A DNA stretch of 64,000 bases from Hydrogenovibrio crunogenus (GTDB lineage Bacteria; Pseudomonadota; Gammaproteobacteria; Thiomicrospirales; Thiomicrospiraceae): contig NZ_CP032096.1 of assembly GCF_004786015.1 (NCBI RefSeq), forward strand, positions 1,426,001 through 1,490,000, read 5' to 3'. This document shows, piece after piece, positions 1 to 9,137 of this stretch; the stretch's first letter is position 1; every line of letters begins with the position of its first letter. The position numbers and the translations under genes are program-made. The notes below the pieces were generated by a model. It saw only the letters and a program-made list of their open reading frames with translations, was not told the origin of the DNA and did not search any database.

Positions 1-16
1 TGCAAAAACCAACTCA

Positions 17-1309
17 TCAAGCTTTTACAGCCTCATCTGACTTTTCTGTAACCCCTTCAACCTTAACGGCATCTTCAACATAGAGTGTACGCGTAGGAAA
101 TGCCATCTCAGCACCATGTGCTTCAACAATGTCTGCCACCTTTAACAAAACATCCTCTTTAACTTCGTGAAACTTGACCCAAACGGTAGTTTTGGTAAAC
201 GTATAGATCAGAATATCCAATGTGGATTGGTTGTACATATTAAAATTTACGATCAAGGTTTCATCACTGGCAATTTCAGGATGTTCTTGTAACATTTTTC
301 GAATATCCGCGGTGATATTCGCGACCGACTTCACATCGCAATAACGCACCCCCACGGTTTCTTTAATACGACGATATTGCATGCGAGAAGGATTCTCTAT
401 CGTGATATTGCTGAAAGTACCATTCGGAATATAAAGCGGACGTTTATCAAAGGTTCTGACAATGGTGATACGCCACCCTATATTCTCGACGGTGCCCTCG
501 ATTTCCTTTTCAGGTGATCGAATCCAATCACCGACGACAAAAGGTTTGTCCCAATAAAGCATTAATCCACCCAACACGTTACTCACCATGTCTTTGGCTG
601 CAAAACCAACGGCAATGCCCCCCATACCACCAAAGGCAATTAACCCGGTTAAATTAACCCCTAAAGAACTCAGAACAAATAACGCTGTTATGATAAAAAC
701 AGTGAGCCTAAACACTTTACCTGCTGCCTCAACCGTCACTGAGTCCCAACGCTTATCTTTTCTCTCTAAGCGCTTCAAGTAGATCTCAATTCGGTGAACC
801 CATCGAACAGAAAACCAAGCTACCGCAATCACACCTAAAGTGGATTTAAAGCTCGAGATATAAGGAATTAACTCTAAGAACAATTTGAATTGATTCATAA
901 TCGTTGTTAAAGCTAATACGGAACCTGACAACCAGATATAAAACGAAATTGGACTGGTCAATGATTTTGGAATCGTTTGTAAGAAACGCTTTTTACGCTT
1001 ATCTAACAGGTAATCAATAAAGTTCACGACCAACCTGAAAACTAAATCGATAAGAAATGTGATCGATAAAATCAGTACCAGCAACATAAACCAGACTTGG
1101 CCGCCAAACAACTCAACTAGGAAGCGCCAGGTTTCTGGAAACAGACTAACTAATTGCCCCAAACTATTATTGGTAAAATTTTCAAATACTGTCGTCAACG
1201 AATCACTGCTAACATTTAAAAGCAAAGTAGTTTCAATACTAGTGACTCCTCCCAGAAAGCCAGTAAGCAACCCCTGAATCATTTGCAACATAAATACTCC
1301 ACCATTCAT
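17..1309 (-). CDS. MscS-family mechanosensitive ion channel
   Basis: Inner-membrane small-conductance mechanosensitive channel, a pressure-release valve under osmotic downshock. Several hydrophobic helices fill the N-terminal half. The Gly/Ala-rich pore helix GGMGGIAVGFAAKD lies near residues 227-240, followed by the family beta domain (KPFVVGDWI). About 430 aa, longer than E. coli MscS, with extra N-terminal helices. I chose the ATG at 1307-1309 because it overlaps the nagZ stop as ATGA, the usual sign of translational coupling; an in-frame ATG further upstream would add 22 residues inside nagZ. Family is clear; the exact subfamily is not. Confidence 0.88.
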   Translation of the reverse strand: MNGGVFMLQMIQGLLTGFLGGVTSIETTLLLNVSSDSLTTVFENFTNNSLGQLVSLFPETWRFLVELFGGQVWFMLLVLILSITFLIDLVFRLVVNFIDYLLDKRKKRFLQTIPKSLTSPISFYIWLSGSVLALTTIMNQFKLFLELIPYISSFKSTLGVIAVAWFSVRWVHRIEIYLKRLERKDKRWDSVTVEAAGKVFRLTVFIITALFVLSSLGVNLTGLIAFGGMGGIAVGFAAKDMVSNVLGGLMLYWDKPFVVGDWIRSPEKEIEGTVENIGWRITIVRTFDKRPLYIPNGTFSNITIENPSRMQYRRIKETVGVRYCDVKSVANITADIRKMLQEHPEIASDETLIVNFNMYNQSTLDILIYTFTKTTVWVKFHEVKEDVLLKVADIVEAHGAEMAFPTRTLYVEDAVKVEGVTEKSDEAVKA

Positions 1310-2379
1310 ACCAAAAGTCCTTGTTGGTTGACACTGTTTAAAAATTGACTGACATGCGAGGCCCGTGATTGCCATAATGGATTATTATGCAACTGAGAAA
1401 ACTTGAGATGGCCTTTTCCATGCAACCGAATTAACCGGGCATGTGATAAGGGACCGGTTTCCCATGTCACCTGGCTTAACACCTCATCGGCGGCTATTGG
1501 ATCGTTGCACACTAAAACCAAATCACAGCCCGCTTTTAAAGCTGCGGTTACACGCGTCGGCGCATCACCAAACTCTGTTGCAGCATGCATCGACATATCA
1601 TCGCTGATAATCGCTCCATCGAAATAACATTTCTGCCTCAAGATATCCTGCAACCAAACTTTTGAAAAACCCGCTGGCAAATCATCCACTTGAGGATAAC
1701 GAACATGTGCGGGCATCACAGCATCCAATCCATTTTCAATTAACTTTAAAAACGGTTGAATATCTTTATGGGCTATCTCCTGGAATTCTCTATGATCAAC
1801 CGCCACCTCTAAGTGCGTATCGGCTTGAATATAACCATGTCCTGGAAAATGCTTAGCTACGGAAGCCATTCCTGCATCACGCATTCCTTTGACTAAAGCA
1901 CTTCCAAGCTTACCAACGATAACAGGGTCAGAATCAAACGCTCGATCTCCGATAACCCGGCTGTCACCATAGTCTAGATCCACTACCGGTGCAAAACTAA
2001 AATCAACCCCGACAGCTAACAACTCTGTCGCCATCAACCAGCCCACTTGTTGAGCCAGCTCTAAACCTTCTTTTTCATTCATTCGAAAACTTTTTCCAAG
2101 TTGCCCCATAGCAGGCAACATCGAAAACCCTTTCTTAAATCGCTGGACTCGCCCACCCTCATGATCCACACCAATCAGAAGCTTAGGGTGGCGTAACTGA
2201 TGGATTTCTGTTGTCAAAGCTTGAAGTTGTTCGATGGACTCATAGTTTCGGCTAAATAAAATCACACCGGCGACCAAAGGATCCAACAATCTTTCTTTTT
2301 CATGTGCTTGTAAAGTTGTCGATTCTAAATCAACCATAATGCAGCCTAAAGGCATGGCTTGGCCTAATAATTTTTCCAT
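1306..2379 (-). CDS. nagZ: Beta-N-acetylhexosaminidase NagZ
   Basis: Cytoplasmic glycoside hydrolase family 3 enzyme that removes GlcNAc from anhydro-muropeptides during peptidoglycan recycling. Visible motifs are VDHEGG (71-76), KHFPGHG (176-182, carrying the His of the catalytic dyad) and ISDDMSMHA (258-266, containing the nucleophile Asp). The 357-aa length fits NagZ. An AGGA ribosome-binding site precedes the ATG. It is the first gene of a two-gene unit with the downstream mscS, overlapping by ATGA. AmpD, which acts in the same pathway, is encoded elsewhere in the window (58390-58959). Confidence 0.95.
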   Translation of the reverse strand: MEKLLGQAMPLGCIMVDLESTTLQAHEKERLLDPLVAGVILFSRNYESIEQLQALTTEIHQLRHPKLLIGVDHEGGRVQRFKKGFSMLPAMGQLGKSFRMNEKEGLELAQQVGWLMATELLAVGVDFSFAPVVDLDYGDSRVIGDRAFDSDPVIVGKLGSALVKGMRDAGMASVAKHFPGHGYIQADTHLEVAVDHREFQEIAHKDIQPFLKLIENGLDAVMPAHVRYPQVDDLPAGFSKVWLQDILRQKCYFDGAIISDDMSMHAATEFGDAPTRVTAALKAGCDLVLVCNDPIAADEVLSQVTWETGPLSHARLIRLHGKGHLKFSQLHNNPLWQSRASHVSQFLNSVNQQGLLV

Positions 2380-2583
2380 ATTTTCCTAAAGTGATATCTT
2401 TATTATTTTGATGATTATAAACGTATCAAGCTTGAATAAAGAAGCTCTGTTAGCTTCTTAGAATCAAAAAGTGTAAAAAATATGAATTTAAGGATAAAAT
2501 TGATCAGGTTTAATGAAAAATACTATTAAAGACGTATAATTCTCAAAATTACCTTATTAAACTAAGGGCCTTATTATTAAGCC

Positions 2584-2602
2584 GACCTAAAAGGTCTTTT
2601 TT
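2584..2602 (+). terminator. Terminator-like hairpin in the 5' leader of the GGDEF-EAL gene
   Basis: GACC-TAAAA-GGTC followed by six T residues. It lies about 50 bp upstream of the start at 2653 and points into that gene, so it may act as an attenuator or block read-through. The stem is only 4-5 bp. Confidence 0.4.
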
Positions 2603-2652
2603 AATGATAGAATTCCGTCAACACACATGTCAAATAAAGAGATATTCCTATT

Positions 2653-5376
2653 TTGATGTCACTTAAAAACTTCATAGCCCCCACCGTCTTTTCATTAATG
2701 ATGCTGGTGATTACTTTTGCCATTATTGGTATTTATGTTGATGACCAGCAAAATGAAATTCAGCAAAAGGCTTATTCCAACAAAGCTAAAGAAATTCAAG
2801 ACCTGATTCAAACACTGATTGAAAACAAACAAGAAAAAGTCTCTTTTATCACACTCTCTTTGGCACAAGACGATAAGTTAAAAAAAGCACTTTTAAATAA
2901 TAACCATCAATTGTCTTATGATGGCTATTTAAATGCATTAGCTAAAGTATCGGATTTTAAAAACATTTGGCTGCATATTATCGATGAACATGGCCGAAGC
3001 TTTTATCGAAGCTGGACACCCAAACAAGGTGACAATATTTTAGAAAAGCGCTTGGATTTACAACAGATGTTTAAAGATCCCAAGCCAATGCAAACCATTA
3101 GTACCGGAATTTATGACCTAACCTTTAAATCCAGCGTTCCGATTTATCATGATAAAAAATTTATTGGCGTGTTTGAAACCATTGCTAAATTCAATTCCAT
3201 CGCGGCCAAACTAAAACACAAAAACATCGATCCTGTTTTTTTGGTGGACAAAAGCTACCACTCTCAACTGAAAAGACCCTTTACCCAAACTTTCTTAGAC
3301 GATTATTATGTCGCTAACTTAAATGCTGACCCCAAACACCTTGATGACATCAAACAAAACCAACTGATCGATTACAGCCATCAACCTCGTCATCTTCCCT
3401 ATTTTGTCGATCAACAAAAACAACAATTAGTAACTTATTATGAGTTGCCCAACGTCAACAATGACCCAATGGGACACTTTTTCTTCTTTTACCCTTTAAA
3501 TAAAATTGAAACGGGTCAACTTTCAAACAACCAATTCAGCCTCTACGTTTATGCAACCATCGGATATTTATTTTTTTTAATTATTTATTTCTATCAACTG
3601 AATAAACGTGAAAAAACGCAGATTACCGAATTTAATCAACGCTTGACCGAGTCTGTTCATCAGAAAACGCGCCAACTATCACATCAAAAATACTTCTTAC
3701 AAAACGTTATCGATGGCGTCTCTGATTCCGTCGTGGTCTACGATAAAAATTTATCCATCACCATGAAAAATGAGGCTGCAGAACAACTAATCGGTTTAAC
3801 CTCGTCTTCAAAGCAATATAGTCATGACGTAAATAAAAACGAGCAAAGCCGTGATTACCTAGAAACGGTTACCAAATGTTTAAAATCAGCCAAGCCTGAA
3901 AAAGCAGTGCACCATTTTATCGATCAACATCAAAAATCTCGTTATTTTGAATTCACCGTCACTCCGTTAGTGGATGGGAGCGGTCAACTCAATTCTGTGA
4001 TTCAACTTGGACATGAAATTACGAATTATTTAGACATTCAAGAACAACTTCAACAGCAAAAGAACGATTTAGACTTCATAGCCTATCATGATCCTTTAAC
4101 CGATTTACCTAACCGGGTTCTCTTTCTTGATCGTTTAACGCAAGCCATTCATCAAGCACAGCGTAATCACGACAAGGTCGCTCTATTGTTTATCGACCTG
4201 GATCGTTTTAAAGAGATCAATGACTCTTTTGGTCATGCCAGCGGGGACTTGGTTCTCATTGAGTGTGGCAAACGCCTTAAAAAAGCCATTCGTGAGATTG
4301 ACACCGTTGCCCGTTTAGGAGGTGATGAGTTTACGATCTTAATCGATGAACTGAAGACCAATAATGTCATCATTAATGTGGTCAAAAAGATCATTAAAAC
4401 GCTTTCCGATCCCATCTTTGTGAATGAAAACATTTTTCACATAACAGCCAGCATAGGCATTAGCATTTTCCCAAACGACGGAACCGATGCCAATCAATTA
4501 TTACAAAATGCCGATGCTGCGATGTACCAGGCAAAAGAAGATGGTAAAAACACATATCACTTCTATACTAAAGAAATGACCGAACAAGCCTATAATCGCT
4601 TATTAATGGAAAATAATTTACGTGATGCCCTAGATAATCAACAGTTTGAACTGTATTACCAACCTCAAGTAGACATTACAACCAATCGAATTGTCGGTTT
4701 TGAAGCTTTGGTTCGCTGGAATCATGAACAAAAGGGTATTATCCCCCCTGATCATTTCATTCCCTTAGCGGAAGAAACGGGGCTTATTATACCGTTAGGA
4801 AAACAAATCATTGATATGGCTTCACAGACTATTTCTGAGTGGCATCGAGCTAATTTAACCCGTGCTCGCATGGCAATAAACGTTTCCGCCAAACAGTTAC
4901 GCGACAATCGTTTTTTTCATAACTTAAACACAGCATTAAGCAAGAACAACTGTCAATCAGACTGGGTTGAAATTGAAATCACGGAAAGCTCCGTCATGCA
5001 AGACCCTGAATTAGCTATCCAGCTTCTGAGTAAACTCAGACGAAAAGGCATTACCATCTCTATCGACGATTTTGGAACGGGCTACTCTTCTTTGGCTTAT
5101 TTAAAGAAGCTTCCCATTACCAAAGTCAAAATCGATCGTTCTTTTGTTTCAAACTTACCTCAAGATAAAGATGATGCGGAAATCACCAAAGCGATTATCT
5201 CCATGAGCCAGAGTTTAAATTTGGACATTATTGCAGAAGGCATCGAAACACAGGAGCAACAAGATTTTGTCTTACAAGAAGGTTGTCAACTGATTCAAGG
5301 CTATTACTATAGTCGCCCACTGACGAAACAAGCAATGACTGAAAAGCTAGAAAGCATTCGGTTAAGAGAAGCATGA
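2653..5376 (+). CDS. Membrane sensor with PAS, GGDEF and EAL domains
   Basis: Cyclic-di-GMP turnover protein of 907 aa. TM helix near residues 7-27, a periplasmic sensor region of about 265 aa, a second TM helix near 295-315, a PAS-like domain (about 345-460), then GGDEF and EAL domains. GGDEF is intact at 556-560 with an inhibitory RxxD site (REID, 547-550) at the correct 5-residue spacing. The EAL domain keeps EAL (684-686), DDFGTG (from 805), KIDRSF and EGIET. Both catalytic domains therefore look competent; net activity cannot be told from sequence. The periplasmic region shows no family I recognise beyond a Cache-like look. Transcribed alone. Confidence 0.9.
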   Translation: MMSLKNFIAPTVFSLMMLVITFAIIGIYVDDQQNEIQQKAYSNKAKEIQDLIQTLIENKQEKVSFITLSLAQDDKLKKALLNNNHQLSYDGYLNALAKVSDFKNIWLHIIDEHGRSFYRSWTPKQGDNILEKRLDLQQMFKDPKPMQTISTGIYDLTFKSSVPIYHDKKFIGVFETIAKFNSIAAKLKHKNIDPVFLVDKSYHSQLKRPFTQTFLDDYYVANLNADPKHLDDIKQNQLIDYSHQPRHLPYFVDQQKQQLVTYYELPNVNNDPMGHFFFFYPLNKIETGQLSNNQFSLYVYATIGYLFFLIIYFYQLNKREKTQITEFNQRLTESVHQKTRQLSHQKYFLQNVIDGVSDSVVVYDKNLSITMKNEAAEQLIGLTSSSKQYSHDVNKNEQSRDYLETVTKCLKSAKPEKAVHHFIDQHQKSRYFEFTVTPLVDGSGQLNSVIQLGHEITNYLDIQEQLQQQKNDLDFIAYHDPLTDLPNRVLFLDRLTQAIHQAQRNHDKVALLFIDLDRFKEINDSFGHASGDLVLIECGKRLKKAIREIDTVARLGGDEFTILIDELKTNNVIINVVKKIIKTLSDPIFVNENIFHITASIGISIFPNDGTDANQLLQNADAAMYQAKEDGKNTYHFYTKEMTEQAYNRLLMENNLRDALDNQQFELYYQPQVDITTNRIVGFEALVRWNHEQKGIIPPDHFIPLAEETGLIIPLGKQIIDMASQTISEWHRANLTRARMAINVSAKQLRDNRFFHNLNTALSKNNCQSDWVEIEITESSVMQDPELAIQLLSKLRRKGITISIDDFGTGYSSLAYLKKLPITKVKIDRSFVSNLPQDKDDAEITKAIISMSQSLNLDIIAEGIETQEQQDFVLQEGCQLIQGYYYSRPLTKQAMTEKLESIRLREA

Positions 5377-5408
5377 ATAAACTGATTTATCTGCAATTGA
5401 TTCCTAAC

Positions 5409-6230
5409 TCATACATGACGGGGTCTGGCACGAACATCTAACCTGTCTCGCCATTGATCCCCTAATAGGTTCACTCCTAACACCACTAACATCAAGAGAA
5501 CGCCTGGTGCCCAAACCAAGTGCGGAGCCACTAACAGATAACGGGTTCCCTCTCGGATCATATTCCCCCAAGAAGCATCCGGTGCCTGCACACCTAGCCC
5601 TAAGAAAGACAATCCTGCTTCTGAAATCACCGCCCCGGCAATACCAAAGGTCGCTTCAACACCAAGCGGGGCTAAAATCAAAGGGATCAGATGTCGAAAT
5701 AAAATCAAATGTGTTGGAAGCGCCATTGCCCTAGCGGCCTGAATATGTTCGCGTTGCCTCAAGCTGAGCGTTTGAGCACGTGCCAGACGTGCATACCCCA
5801 CCCAGCCCACGGTAACCAATGCAAAAACCACATTTTCAATGCCTGGCCCCAATACCGCTGCCAGCGCAATGGCTAATAACAAACCGGGAAAAGCCAAAAA
5901 AACGTCAATGATTTTAATAATGACTTTATCGACCCAACCACCGACATAAGCACTGTATACACCGATTGTCGTGCCAATCAAAGCGGAAAAAACCACCACC
6001 GAAACCGCCACTAAAAAAGAAGTTTGCGCGCCCATTAACAATCGATCCCAAACCGGACGCCCTAATTGATCATACCCCAACCAATTAGATAGGTCTCCCG
6101 GTTGTAAGAGTTTATCTAATTGCACTTCAATAGCGCTGACACCAACAAAACTGCCGGAAACAGCCATGACAATCCAAATCAGAACAATCAAATACGGTAG
6201 CTTTTTAATCCAACTAACTGCTTGCATCAC
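5409..6230 (-). CDS. Oligopeptide/dipeptide ABC transporter permease (OppC/DppC type)
   Basis: 273-aa inner-membrane permease. An N-terminal TM helix precedes a periplasmic stretch and a five-helix binding-protein-dependent transport domain. The EAA loop that contacts the ATPase is visible (EHIQAARAMALPTHLILFRH). It follows the OppB-type gene after 7 bp and an L,D-transpeptidase gene, in one unit. No OppD/OppF ATPase gene is nearby, so the ATPase must be encoded elsewhere or shared. Substrate unknown; peptides are the family expectation. Confidence 0.85.
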   Translation of the reverse strand: MMQAVSWIKKLPYLIVLIWIVMAVSGSFVGVSAIEVQLDKLLQPGDLSNWLGYDQLGRPVWDRLLMGAQTSFLVAVSVVVFSALIGTTIGVYSAYVGGWVDKVIIKIIDVFLAFPGLLLAIALAAVLGPGIENVVFALVTVGWVGYARLARAQTLSLRQREHIQAARAMALPTHLILFRHLIPLILAPLGVEATFGIAGAVISEAGLSFLGLGVQAPDASWGNMIREGTRYLLVAPHLVWAPGVLLMLVVLGVNLLGDQWRDRLDVRARPRHV

Positions 6231-6237
6231 CTTATTC

Positions 6238-7161
6238 CTATTTCGCCAATCGAATCCGAGGGTCTAACCAGGCATAGACCACTTCTGTTAAGCCATTGAC
6301 GGTAATGTAAGCGACACTTATCACTAAAATACAGGCTTGCACAACCGGATAATCTCGCCGCTGAATAGAATCGACCAATAGCTGACCCAACCCCGGCCAA
6401 TCGAACACCACTTCGGTAATCACCGCTCCACCCAATAAAGTGCCTAACTGAAGCCCCAAGATGGTGATAACAGGCAGCAAAGCATTGCGTAATGCGTGTT
6501 GCCCATATACACGAGAAGCCGACAAACCTTTGGCCTGTGCGGTACGAATATAATCTTCATGAAAAATTTCGAGTAATGAAGCACGTAACATTCTTGCCAG
6601 AATCGCCGACAAGGCGGTTCCCAACGTAATGGCAGGCAACACCCAAGATAAAGATTGTTCAGCCCCGCTAACCGGTAACCAAGCCAAACCAATCGAGAAA
6701 ACCAAAATCAACATGGGCCCCAACCAGAAATTAGGGATAGACACCCCCAGCAACGACACCGTCATCGAAAAATAATCTGGCCAGGAGCCGGCTCTTAGCG
6801 CAGCCCAATAACCAAGTGGAAAGGCGATTAAAACGGCAATCAACAATGCCATAACGGCTAACTTTAAAGTATACGGGAAGCGTTCACCAATCAATTCAGA
6901 AACCGGTTGATGGTAAAATAAAGACTGCCCGAGATCGCCTTGCAGCAATCCATACAAATAGTGTCCGTATTGTTGCCAAAGCGGTAAATCGAGTCCGAGT
7001 TGTTTGCGAAGCAACGCTTCATCAGTTGGGCTGGCCCAGTCCCCCAACATCACAGCAACAGGATCTCCTGGCACCAGATGAATCAATAAAAACACCAGAC
7101 TACTGACCACCCAGGTGATCAAAACCACCGACAAGAGCAATCTCACTAAATACTGAATCAT
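6238..7161 (-). CDS. Oligopeptide/dipeptide ABC transporter permease (OppB/DppB type)
   Basis: 307-aa inner-membrane permease partnering the OppC-type protein. It starts with a TM helix and the conserved IHLVPGDPV segment typical of OppB/DppB; the EAA loop EDYIRTAQAKGLSASRVYGQ is present. Its ATG overlaps the stop of the upstream L,D-transpeptidase gene as ATGA, so the two are probably translated together. This pairing hints at wall-derived peptides as substrate, but that is inference. Confidence 0.87.
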   Translation of the reverse strand: MIQYLVRLLLSVVLITWVVSSLVFLLIHLVPGDPVAVMLGDWASPTDEALLRKQLGLDLPLWQQYGHYLYGLLQGDLGQSLFYHQPVSELIGERFPYTLKLAVMALLIAVLIAFPLGYWAALRAGSWPDYFSMTVSLLGVSIPNFWLGPMLILVFSIGLAWLPVSGAEQSLSWVLPAITLGTALSAILARMLRASLLEIFHEDYIRTAQAKGLSASRVYGQHALRNALLPVITILGLQLGTLLGGAVITEVVFDWPGLGQLLVDSIQRRDYPVVQACILVISVAYITVNGLTEVVYAWLDPRIRLAK

Positions 7162-7643
7162 GTGGCGATAACCATTTCCGTTCCAACCGGAATCAAATCA
7201 AACAAGGCCATTACATCTTGATTTCGCATACGAATACACCCATGAGATTTGGGCACGCCCATCGGCTCGGTATCGGGTGTACCATGAATATAAATATAGC
7301 GTTGCATGGTATCGACATCTCCCAAACGATTTTTACCCAATTCCAAGCCAGATAGCCATAAAATACGCGTTAAAATCCAGTCTCTTTCCGGCGCTGATTG
7401 CGCTAAGGCATCTGAATAAATTTCACCAGTCGGTCGTCTTGCGACAAAAACCGTATTCACTGGCATATTTTGTCCAATTTTTGCACGCACCACCAATCGT
7501 CCGCTTGGTGTCTTACCTGAATTTTTTTCACTTCCAATGCCATTCAAAGCCGTGCTGACTTCAAATGAACACACAGGGTCTGCGTCTTGCTCAGAGTCAA
7601 AAACATTTAAGGTCTGTTGAGGTACGGATAAATATAAAAACAA
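7158..7643 (-). CDS. L,D-transpeptidase (YkuD) family protein
   Basis: YkuD-fold protein with the catalytic signature SHGCIRMRN; the Cys would form the acyl-enzyme when making or editing peptidoglycan cross-links or attaching lipoproteins. Other family landmarks are KTPSGRL and YIYIHGT. No clear signal peptide and no in-frame ATG: the frame begins after a stop near 7677 and the likeliest start is TTG at 7643 without an obvious ribosome-binding site, so the N-terminus is uncertain. It overlaps the downstream oppB-type gene by ATGA. A periplasmic enzyme without an export signal is odd. Confidence 0.78.
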   Translation of the reverse strand: MFLYLSVPQQTLNVFDSEQDADPVCSFEVSTALNGIGSEKNSGKTPSGRLVVRAKIGQNMPVNTVFVARRPTGEIYSDALAQSAPERDWILTRILWLSGLELGKNRLGDVDTMQRYIYIHGTPDTEPMGVPKSHGCIRMRNQDVMALFDLIPVGTEMVIAT

Positions 7644-7720
7644 AATACAATCGTAAAATTCAGTAAAAAATCTATTTTAACGGGTTCTTTGAAAGATTGC
7701 CTGGAAAGAACTCCAAAACA

Positions 7721-7751
7721 ATTAAAATTGACCAGGCCTGGCCATTTTTTC
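7721..7751. terminator. Bidirectional terminator with CCAGGCCTGG core
   Basis: The palindrome CCAGGCCTGG at 7732-7741 is flanked by A-rich and T-rich sequence (GGCCATTTTTT on the plus side). It ends the TetR gene on the minus strand and insulates it from the L,D-transpeptidase unit. Confidence 0.65.
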
Positions 7752-7811
7752 AATAAAAAATATCAGCTAAATATGAAACAAAGAAAGGGACGATAAAGCT
7801 TAAGAAGTCTT

Positions 7812-8369
7812 CTAGGAGTGCGCTTTATATTGTTCAATGGATTCCGGAGTAAAAATGGCAGACTGGTATGCATCCCAAATCATTTCAGCCAAATCCAAGT
7901 CTTGATCAAAGCCTTTTTGCTTCATTCTAAAACCTGATTTCATCACACCTTCAAATAACGCATTTGTAGGTTTCACCACCCCTTTCGCTTGAATCGAGAT
8001 AAAAAAGGTTTCAAATAAATCTTCAAACCGTTTGAAACGTTCCACTAAATCTTCCGGACGCCCTTTTTGTTCAAACAAGTCAAACAAAAAATTATAGTCT
8101 TCAACCAAACGGTGCGTATTCTTCACCAAATACTCCATTTGCTGAATCGGTACATCTTGACCTTTTTCAGCCTGATTCAGGATGAGTACAATTTTTTCGA
8201 TAAAGTCTTCGACAATGGCTAATAAAATGGCATCACGGCCGCAAAAATGACGGTGCAACGTCATTCGACTGATGCCTGCTTCTTTCGCAATGGATTTTAA
8301 AGGAGCACTGTAATCTTCATTCCAAACACATACGGCAGCGTTAATGATTTTTTCATATGTATTTTTCAA
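7812..8369 (-). CDS. TetR/AcrR-family transcriptional regulator
   Basis: 185-aa regulator with an N-terminal helix-turn-helix (AKEAGISRMTLHRHFCGRD, residues about 26-44) and a ligand-binding C-terminal half that I cannot assign. Such proteins usually repress neighbouring efflux or transport genes and release DNA on binding a small molecule. It sits between the DUF2238/SBP/tolC unit and the L,D-transpeptidase/oppBC unit, all on the same strand, so either may be its target. That link is inference. Confidence 0.87.
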   Translation of the reverse strand: MKNTYEKIINAAVCVWNEDYSAPLKSIAKEAGISRMTLHRHFCGRDAILLAIVEDFIEKIVLILNQAEKGQDVPIQQMEYLVKNTHRLVEDYNFLFDLFEQKGRPEDLVERFKRFEDLFETFFISIQAKGVVKPTNALFEGVMKSGFRMKQKGFDQDLDLAEMIWDAYQSAIFTPESIEQYKAHS

Positions 8370-8517
8370 ACAAGTATCCTTAATTCCTAATTACCTAACA
8401 ACAGCGGGTCATAACAAGCAGGTATAACCTTTTTTAATGTGGTCTATTTTACTACACCTGTCAAGGTATGAGCATTGAAGTCGAAACACCCTCAAAACAC
8501 CAGCCGAAAAAACGACC

Positions 8518-9120
8518 TTAGAGGGCTAATTGATTCTTAAGCTGTCGGTCATGAAGGCGCTTGAAAAACAGTAATGCTAAGATTGCGCCCAGCAATGCAT
8601 ACCCCATATCAGACTGGGTATCCCACTCATATCCCTGCGTTCCTAGAAAGGCTTCCGCAGCCTCTTCACTGATCAGTGCAACCCACCATTCAAGAAGTTC
8701 ATAAAATGCGCTCAAGGCCAAAGCAAAAGTACCGGCAAAGAAATTTAACCAGGCCTGGCTTTGAATCACCTGTTTTCGGATTAAAATTTCACGAGCAATC
8801 AGAGTCGGAACCAACCCTTGCATCAAATGACCTAACTTATCAAAGTTATTCCGTTCTTCGCCCAAGAGCTGTCCAATCCAATCAAAAAGCGGTACTTCGG
8901 CATAGGTATAGTGCGCTCCAACAAAAAGCACAATCATGTGTAATAAGATCAGCACATAAAGCAATGGCGTAAGACGAAAGCTATAATACGTCCAAGCCAT
9001 CACAACAATACCGATGAGGGCAGGTCCAGCTTCCAACCACCAGGTCACCGTATCTTTTGAGCCAATGGCAGACCAAATCGCAACCACTCCAAACACAGTC
9101 AACCAAGCCCATTTCAACAT
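8518..9120 (-). CDS. DUF2238 (YjdF-like) integral membrane protein
   Basis: 200-aa protein with about six hydrophobic segments. Conserved polar motifs of the DUF2238/YjdF family lie in the second half: KLGHLMQGLVP, FYELLEWW and EWDTQSDMGYALLGA. Biochemical function unknown. It is 17 bp downstream of the oligopeptide-binding lipoprotein gene and probably in its operon. An in-gene CCAGGCCTGG lies at 8749-8758, read as Gln-Ala-Trp. Confidence 0.8.
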   Translation of the reverse strand: MLKWAWLTVFGVVAIWSAIGSKDTVTWWLEAGPALIGIVVMAWTYYSFRLTPLLYVLILLHMIVLFVGAHYTYAEVPLFDWIGQLLGEERNNFDKLGHLMQGLVPTLIAREILIRKQVIQSQAWLNFFAGTFALALSAFYELLEWWVALISEEAAEAFLGTQGYEWDTQSDMGYALLGAILALLFFKRLHDRQLKNQLAL

Positions 9121-9137
9121 GACTTACCCTCTCTTAA

